This document shows, piece by piece, positions 57,792 through 64,000 of a DNA stretch of 64,000 bases; within the stretch, counting starts at the first letter, position 1, and each line of letters opens with the position of its first letter. The stretch is from Oikopleura dioica (taxonomy: Eukaryota; Chordata; Appendicularia; Copelata; Oikopleuridae): the NCBI GenBank assembly GCA_907165135.1, contig OU015568.1, forward strand, positions 7,882,501-7,946,500, in the 5' to 3' direction. Under the pieces are notes generated by a model. That model saw only the letters and a list, made by a program, of their open reading frames with translations, was not told where the DNA came from and ran no database searches. A program made the translations under genes and the position numbers.

Positions 57792-58123
57792 AGCCCAACG
57801 CCCTGACAGATGAAAAGACACAATAGAAAAAAGAAACACCGTTACAGATTACTGTATGTTGACACACAGTGCTCGAGAAGAAGCCCGCCTCTTCTATCTA
57901 GACAAAAATAATAATAAAAAAAAACTGACTAAAAAGCTTCATTTAGCTGCCTGACATTTATCGAGACTATTGAGACTTATTCGTGTTCTAAAAAAGTTAG
58001 AAAAAATCCTGTATTCTTCACACTCCTTCTTCTTTCTTCGTATTAATTTGTATAATTCACTGTAAGTGAATAGATTCCAGTTAAAATAAGCGTGTTCATA
58101 AGAGCTAAAATTAGAGGTTAAGA
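57792..58123. other. intergenic between RPRD2-like and ERp44
   Basis: 3' flank of RPRD2-like (aataataaaaaaaa near 57909) followed by AT-rich sequence. Just before the next start, ggttaagaATG offers an acceptor-like AAG. Nothing else recognised. Confidence 0.4.
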
Positions 58124-60501
58124 ATGTTCATACTCTCGTTCGGGCTTTGCCTAGGCTTGGCCACGGCCGAAGTCATCAAAATGACAAATGCCAATCGAAA
58201 CGTAGCCCTGGCGGAGGACAAGGTCTCCTTTGTCAATTTTTACGCTGACTGGTGCAGGTACTCTCTTTCTGTTTTGATTCTGGTAGTGGAGCATTGTAGG
58301 TTTTCCCGTCAATTGGCGCCGATTTTCGAAGCTGCCGAGAGAGAATTGGCTAGCGAGGAGCAACTTGTTTTTGCGAGAGTTGATTGTGATAAAGATGGCG
58401 ACATTTGTAAAGAATTTATGGTCAACAAGGTTTGATTTTGTTTCCTTCTCCCTCTTCTATATTTTGCAATTTCAGTACCCGACAATCAAATTGTTTCGTC
58501 ATGGAAAGCCACTGAAAAAAGAATACAGAGGTCAAAGGAGCGTCGCTGCAATCAAGGCTTTTTTGCTAGACCAGATTCGAGACCCAATTATCAAAGTCAA
58601 GGAGTTGAAAGAAATCGACGATCTTACTGCTCAAGAAAAGCGCATCAAATCGATGGTAAAATGAAATTTGATAAACTAGAAGCTAGTTTTTCTTTAGGTT
58701 GTCGGTTATTTTGAATCAGAAGACTCTGCCGAATACAAGAACTTCCAAATCTCTGCCGATGAGCTCGTAGAAAGCTGCATCTTTATCGCCGCCATTGGTG
58801 ACATTGCCAAGCCTGAGATGAAAAATGGACCAAATGTGCTCTTCAAGAACAAGCTCGCTAACAGAGTTGATCGTCCCTTTTACGGACAAATTAGCAATCA
58901 AGAAGTTTTCAAGAAGGTATGATTGAACAAAAGACATTTATTGTACGACTTTGTGGTGACAGATAGCACATTTGAATTCTGGCGGTTTTTCTTTGCACAA
59001 GCAAGGGCAGCAAATGCACGGGATACTTTTTCGGGCTTTTTTCAGTATCAATGATACTGTATCATGAAAATGAATTAATTTGAAGATTATAAAGCCGTTC
59101 ACAAATGAGCATGCATCGGACTCGTTTCCTCTCAACAGTAAGAAAAGGTCTGTTTCCCTTGCATCGTGGGCAGTAAAGCTCGTCTCTAGTCGGATAACCC
59201 TCCGCCTCTGGAATCACTTGGCCCGTATGGGGGTTTACTCTCGCTTTCTGGCGCGTTGGAACTAGAAACAACCTATTTTTTAGTTCAGTTCAATAAAACT
59301 TTTTCGAGCTCACATTTTCTGTTGCCGAGTACTAGTCTTCAAGTCTTGTTATAATGGTATTTTCATATGCTTTATTTTCCTGCGTCACCATAACTACGAA
59401 GTCAATATTGACAAATGCACAAGATGGGAGTCGATAGTGATAAATTATAAAATAAAATTCTAGTGGACCGATGAAAACTGTGTCCCCTTGGTGCGGGAAA
59501 TCACTTTCAACAATGCGGAAGAAATCACTGAAGAAGGTCTTCCACTCATGATCATGTTCCACAAGAAAGGTAGGATATAGACTATATCATATAGTGCTTG
59601 TTTGTGAGTTTCCTAACATTTCCTAGAGGACACGAAGAGCCTCGAGAGCTTCCAACAAGCTGCCCAGCGATGGCTTTTCTCCCAGAAAGGAAAAATCAAC
59701 GTTGTCACTGCTATTTGTGAACAGGTTCGTTTTCTCTCATGAAAAATAAAATCAAAAGATTAGTTCACGCATCCACTGTATCATTTGGGCAAAAGTGTCA
59801 ACGACTGTCCAGTCATTGCTATTGACAGTTTCTCGCACATGTACGTCTTCAAGAAGAACTTTGAGGAAATCGTCCGTCTTCCACACTTGCTCACTTTTGC
59901 CAACGACTTACACTCTGGCAAGCTTCACCGTGAATTCCACCACGGCCCTGATCCAGGTATTTTCAACTACTTCACTTATAATCTATGCTGAAATCGAAAC
60001 GCTAGAATCCGAGGAAAAGGCCCAAGAAGCTTTAGAAGAAGTGAAGAAGATCGAAGCTGAAGCCGAAAAAGTTCAAGATGAGATCGAAGAAGTCCAAGAA
60101 AAGCTTGAAGAAGTAGCAGAAAAGATCGACGAAGTCATGGACGAAAACGACGATGCTACAGATGAACTGGAGGGAGTAGATAACCCTCGACAAAAGGCGG
60201 CGAAAGATAAGATCGTTGCCGACGGTGCCGCCAAGGAAGAGGAGTTGCTCAAGCATGAAGACGCTCTCTATGACGGTAAGATCGATTGACAGCTCTTTAT
60301 CGACTGTAACGGTCATTTTCAGAGCTCGAGAAGAAGGAAGACCAACTTGCCGAACTTGAAGAGAAGAAGCAGGAAAACCTCGAAAAGGCTCAAGAACATC
60401 TGGAAAAAGCGAAGTCTGGCGGAACTCCACCACCAGAGTCGCAATTCAAAAAGCTCCAACCCAGCGAAACAAAATACACTCTCAGAAAAGACGAACTGTA
60501 A
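58124..60501 (+). CDS. ERP44: ERp44 with an acidic coiled-coil insertion and KDEL end
   Basis: Endoplasmic-reticulum/Golgi thioredoxin-family protein that retains unassembled secretory clients. Signal peptide (MFILSFGLCLGLATA), first thioredoxin domain with VSFVNFYADWCRFS (single active cysteine CRFS), FARVDCDKDGD, KEYRGQRSVAA; then two further domains (CVPLVREITFNNAEEITEEG, CPVIAIDSFSHMYVF) and LHSGKLHREFHHGPDP. In other animals a short linker follows. Here a Glu/Lys-rich stretch of about 150 residues (EEVKKIEAEAEKVQDEIEEV ...) predicted as coiled coil is inserted before the conserved PPESQFKKLQPSETKYTL and the retrieval signal RKDEL. One intron (58917-59462) holds a small gene on the other strand. 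The start follows ttaagaATG. Confidence 0.95.
58938..59329 (-). CDS. Small Cys-rich (LITAF-like?) protein nested in an ERp44 intron
   Basis: On the minus strand inside the 546-bp ERp44 intron. One exon encodes PTRQKARVNPHTGQVIPEAE and a CPRC knuckle; a second, after a probable non-canonical intron, encodes KKARKSIPCICCPCLCKEKP and FKCAICHHKVVQ before the stop. The paired CxxC knuckles separated by a CC-rich hydrophobic turn recall LITAF-type membrane zinc ribbons, but the match is weak. The start is unresolved (possible short exon near 59315-59330 or an ATG at about 59389). Coordinates cover only the supported exons. Confidence 0.45.
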
Positions 60502-61105
60502 CACAAGAATTGCAAGAACTTGCAAGTTGCAATCCCCCTTTCAAAAACGCGTGGCAAACCTAAAAGTGTGTGTGTCCATTTGAAAAAGTAGATTCAAATG
60601 TAAAATAATTCTTTGCCATTTCATTATTAGTTTTTGTTCAGTGCAATAACAGTACATGCGCACTCGTCCATGTTGCTAAAAAGAGTTCCCCATCTGTCTT
60701 GTATATTTCTCTCACAACGTCCAGTTTCTCGACAGCAAGACCTAACATAATCAAAACATACATAACGAGATTCCCCCCACCAAGTTTTCATAGGTTCAAA
60801 AGATTCTTCCCGCGGCCTTACTGACATTATTTTTTTATACCTTTCTCTCTTTCTATTGTTTCTTCGCCTTTTTCTTGATTCTATTATATAATAATAAAAT
60901 TATTAATATGACTGTACAACAAAAATTCAATATAATTGTGATTAAAGTCAGTCGCTGCTCCCCTCGCTCTCTGACTGTAATGATCATCATAAAAAACAGT
61001 ACAAGTAGTCTTCAAATAAAACGATATGTGCAATCTTTACCGAAATAAAAAATGACCCGTGTTATTTTATAACCCCTTTGATTAAAAAAAAATTTCAGAT
61101 TTCAA
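60502..61105. other. Intergenic; one weak minus-strand frame at 60627-60827
   Basis: A minus-strand frame of 66 codons from 60827 (MSVRPREESFEPMKTWWGES ... RSCCRETGRCERN) contains five cysteines and could be the exon of a small secreted protein, but there is no signal peptide or splice support. The rest is AT-rich, with aataaa-like 3'-end signals for ERp44 near 60600 and microsatellite-like tattata tracts near 60880. Confidence 0.3.
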
Positions 61106-61465
61106 ATGAGAGGGGCTCTAACTACCATCAGACACATTCGATTCCAATCGATGGGCCCCGTCGAAGCTATTATCAATCAAAAACTCAAGGAGTCCTTCAA
61201 GCCAAGCTTTTTATCTGTGATCAACGAAAGTCGGCTTCATGGGTTCAGAAAAGGCAAAGAATCGCACTTCAATCTTACAGTTGTCAGCGATGCATTCGAT
61301 GGACAGAGACCAGTAAATCGACAACGATCCGTGAATAAACTTTTGAAAGAAGAATTCAAAGAAGGCGGACTTCATGCTCTTTCAATGTCGCTAAGAACTG
61401 AACGAGAACATGAAGAGCTTGAAGGATCAACTCATAAGACTCCCCCTTGCTCTGGAAAAAGCTAA
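61106..61465 (+). CDS. BOLA1: BOLA1-like mitochondrial BolA protein
   Basis: Single-exon gene for a 119-residue BolA protein, which works with glutaredoxin 5 in mitochondrial iron-sulfur and redox handling. The start (MRGALTTIRHIRFQSM) looks like a targeting segment. The BolA core is GPVEAIINQKLKESFKP, VINESRLHGFRKGKESHFNL, VVSDAFDGQRPVNRQRSVNK, GLHALSMSLRTERE, and the end STHKTPPCSG matches vertebrate BOLA1 (TSPPC). The conserved histidine of HALS is present. The ATG is preceded by atttcagatttcaaATG. Confidence 0.95.
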   Translation: MRGALTTIRHIRFQSMGPVEAIINQKLKESFKPSFLSVINESRLHGFRKGKESHFNLTVVSDAFDGQRPVNRQRSVNKLLKEEFKEGGLHALSMSLRTEREHEELEGSTHKTPPCSGKS

Positions 61466-62164
61466 CTTTATCTGATTCAAATAATTTATTCAACTGTAAA
61501 ATAAATCCTCGATACAATATGCCAAATCTTGAAATCAAAGAAGAGTAAATTTTGATATTTCTTTTGTAATGTTTTTTGAAGAACTCTATAAATAGCCCGG
61601 GGCTTGAATTCCGGCGACTGCTAGTAATGAATAAAATTTTGATGGGAAATTGGCCGCGGGTCAATGAATTCAGCTTCTCTGCGCTAAAATGCGCGCGTCA
61701 ATGCGCACTATTATTTTCAAAAGAAAAACCTGGAGTGAGCGCCAGGCTCGAGTGTCTTTATTAATAAGTCCCTGTTTCTAACATTTTAACCCTTGCAGCG
61801 AAGAGATTGTTTATTCATACCGCGTACCAGGGGCCGTGTCTGGAATTTGCCATTTTAAGAGCTATTATTCACTTGTCCTCGCGTCGTGAATCACCTTTAA
61901 TTTTCGCGAAATCGTACTGCCGATTTTTTATGTGAAAAATTAAAAAAAAAGAGAAATCATCCCTACGCGAAAACCACTTATAAGGACAAGTGTGACTTTT
62001 TGGGTGGTTGAAATTTATAGCGCTAATCAAAGATTACTCTTCGCGATTTCACGATGTCCTTTGTCCATTATTGTTCACTTTTTATGATCTTCTTATTCGG
62101 CGCATAAGAGAATTCGAAATAACTATTGTTCTCATTTAGAAATCCGAGCAATGCGCGAGAGAAG
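61466..62164. other. intergenic, nothing recognised
   Basis: About 700 bp with a polyadenylation-like aataaa near 61500 and AT-rich tracts (aaaaaaaaagagaaatc near 61945). No supported coding frame. It should contain the promoter of the following Sema-domain gene. Confidence 0.4.
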
Positions 62165-64000
62165 ATGACAGCCGTTTTTACATTCTTGGGCATACTACTG
62201 GGCTTATTTTCTTCTATAAAATGTTCAGGCAAAGGTCTACTTCATTTGAAACTAATAAAAAAGAGACGTTAATGATGTGACCCGTCTAAAGAACGCAAAC
62301 TACCTCAAAACAACGATTACAGCACTCTCTATCTTTCCAAATCCTCCCGCAGTGACTCGGACATCCTCTACATTGGCGGCTCAAATTTACTCAGACTCCA
62401 ATATGACTCGAGCTCGGCCACGTTTTCCGGAGAGATCGACCGAAGCATTCCCGACGATTCATTGCAGGATAACTTTAAAGATTGCTCCTTCAAAGGCGGT
62501 GTTCAGCCAAAAGCGCGAGTGACAAATATTCTTGAAGTCGATGAAAACGTACTTTTTGCACGAGCTACACTGAATTCTGCTATCTCATCCCCGAAGATGA
62601 TTTTCAAGGAAAAACAATATGGCGACAGCACACTGGCATGCCACCAGACAGCGGAAAGAGACAAGTGCGCGTGCAGGAGCTTGTTGATGACTCTGGAACC
62701 AATCATAAAGTCCTCTACGTGGCCAGAGAGAGTGAGAAGTTCTCCGAGTTCTCTGAAAACAGCGAGGGGATGAAATGCAAGAGTGATAGAATCCTGACGA
62801 CGATGGAGATCGATCCTCAGTTGCTCTATCCAAGACAAACATCTCATTCCCTGCGCGCAATCTTAAAAGACGACCAAATGCAAAACGATCAAGCTTTCGA
62901 CAGTTTGGAAGTCATTACCAACTCCAAAAATTTAAACACACGGAACAAAGCTGACTTTATCGATACCTTTACTTTCGTCGATCCAAAGACGAAAATGAGT
63001 TGGTTTTACTACGTATCGAAGATCGAAACGACTACAGGAGCATCAATGGATTCATACGCGACATCTTTCAAGCCGACTTATGTCGTTGGTCGAACCTGCT
63101 CCGCTGATGTTCACTTACAGTACGTCTCGGAGATCCCTATTCAATGTGGCAGTTTCGACGATATTCTAGTGGCCAGTTTTGACGATAAGCTCGGACTCCT
63201 CGTTCTTAATCACAGGGGCGAGCTGTGCTCTTGGTCTGTGGAGTCCCTCGAGCACACTTTCAACAAAATGTCAAAATCCTGCTGGTATCTTTTCAGCTGC
63301 GAAGACGACTTCGATAATTTTGACCAGTGTCCGACCGAGACAAAGCCACAAAGTATCCAAACACGTTCTGAGGCACCCATTGGAGAGCTTTTCGTCGAGC
63401 ACATCCAGCATTATAAATCCCTAGGAAAAGAGCTGCAAGATCGCTGCAGTAAAAATAGCAACGCCTTTACGGAGGATATTCGGCGGACTACCAAAGAAAC
63501 TATCAAAGATCTCAACAACTGCCCGGAATACCACGAGATGTATAAAGACGATAACAAAATGACCAACTTTTGTCCGTTCCTTTACCGCGATTATCCTACG
63601 GTAAAGAAGGCTGATATGCCTCAGATTAGTAAAGTTCCCTACATTTGTGTCCCATTCAAACCCTTCTCGGCAGGGAACTCATTCTTGAAGAAATCAAAGG
63701 CAATGAAAGCTACGCCTGCATATGATCTGAGCAATATCTTCAGGAAAAACTTTGATGAGATCGACGATGAAGATTTTAAAGCAATTTTCAGACGGATAGA
63801 AGATAAACTCTCTATATTCATTCTTAACAAGAACGTTAAAGACGTCCTTCTGTGGTCTTTCGATGATGAATCCTTCACCTCTAACTCGCAAACTAAAGAA
63901 AAATCACCTGCAACGCTGGTAAGTCCCGGCTCTGGATCCATTCGCGATTTTGCGATCAAAGATAACAATCTGTTCGCACTTACCGATAACGACGTTACTG
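62165..64000 (+). CDS. Sema-domain protein (semaphorin or plexin), 5' part
   Basis: The start (MTAVFTFLGILLGLFSSIKC) is a signal peptide. A small intron (about 62235-62291, GT-AG) joins SGK to ERKLPQNNDYSTLYL. The Sema beta-propeller follows: DSDILYIGGSNLLRLQYDSS, NFKDCSFKGG, VTNILEVDENVLF, then TSYTEFCYLIPEDDF and on to the window end with many cysteines. This is the pattern of semaphorin/plexin axon-guidance proteins. At 62553-62557 the frame shifts by one base in a run of T (five; six would restore it), so a deletion or sequencing error is likely. After that the frame is open to base 64000. Which family (semaphorin, plexin or other) cannot be decided without the rest. Confidence 0.75.

Overview
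The window is eukaryotic and almost certainly from a compact animal genome. The best guess is a larvacean tunicate (appendicularian, Oikopleura-like). Reasons: the gene set is animal (SETMAR-type methyltransferase, PIM-like kinase, DEG/ENaC channel, THSD7-like and semaphorin/plexin-type proteins, collagen, ERp44). Most introns are only about 40-70 bp. Several introns fit only as non-canonical GA-AG or GC-AG. Same-strand genes are packed with 34-118 bp between stop and next start, usually with an AG one to a few bases before the ATG, which is the pattern of operons resolved by spliced-leader trans-splicing. No tool or database was used; names rest on recognised motifs and remembered family features.

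Layout. 1-7.3 kb: two SETMAR-like SET-domain copies flank an inverted segmental duplicate carrying a PDZ plus Myb/telobox gene (copy A) and a broken N6AMT1 fragment. The other duplicate (copy B, intact) is at about 44.0-49.1 kb on the minus strand. 8.1-18.4 kb: seven plus-strand genes in a tight array (CEP20/FOP-like, RTN4IP1-like, PNO1, DUS2, NSUN6, COA5, an unknown coiled-coil protein). 18.4-36.9 kb: a repeat-rich, gene-poor stretch with a minus-strand PIM-like kinase, a plus-strand DEG/ENaC channel with a 1.6-kb transposon in an intron, a minus-strand LRR membrane protein and a small interleaved coiled-coil gene. 37.3-41.5 kb: a THSD7-like multi-TSP1 gene, divergent from the LRR gene. 41.6-48.8 kb, minus: PDZ-telobox gene copy B, N6AMT1, ANKZF1. 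49.3-55.4 kb, minus: six tightly packed genes (MOCS2B, MRPL54, COQ4, MRPL27, an NDUFB2-like subunit, CWF19L2), with a collagen gene nested antisense in the last one. 55.6-64 kb, plus: RPRD2-like, ERp44 (with a nested antisense zinc-ribbon-like gene), BOLA1 and the start of a Sema-domain gene that runs off the end.

How the genes fit together. The plus array mixes ribosome biogenesis and tRNA modification (PNO1, DUS2, NSUN6) with mitochondrial assembly (RTN4IP1, COA5). The six-gene minus array is mostly mitochondrial (two mitoribosomal proteins, CoQ synthesis, complex I) plus molybdenum cofactor synthesis and splicing. N6AMT1 (release-factor methylation) sits 90 bp upstream of ANKZF1 (release of peptides from stalled ribosomes), a plausible functional pair. 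The most novel items are the PDZ-telobox protein, the empty/filled transposon site revealed by the duplicate, the related sequence blocks in introns of two adjacent operon genes, an ERp44 with an acidic coiled-coil insert, and transposons whose ends and target duplications can be read directly. Exon ends are exact where a splice junction was worked out and approximate elsewhere.
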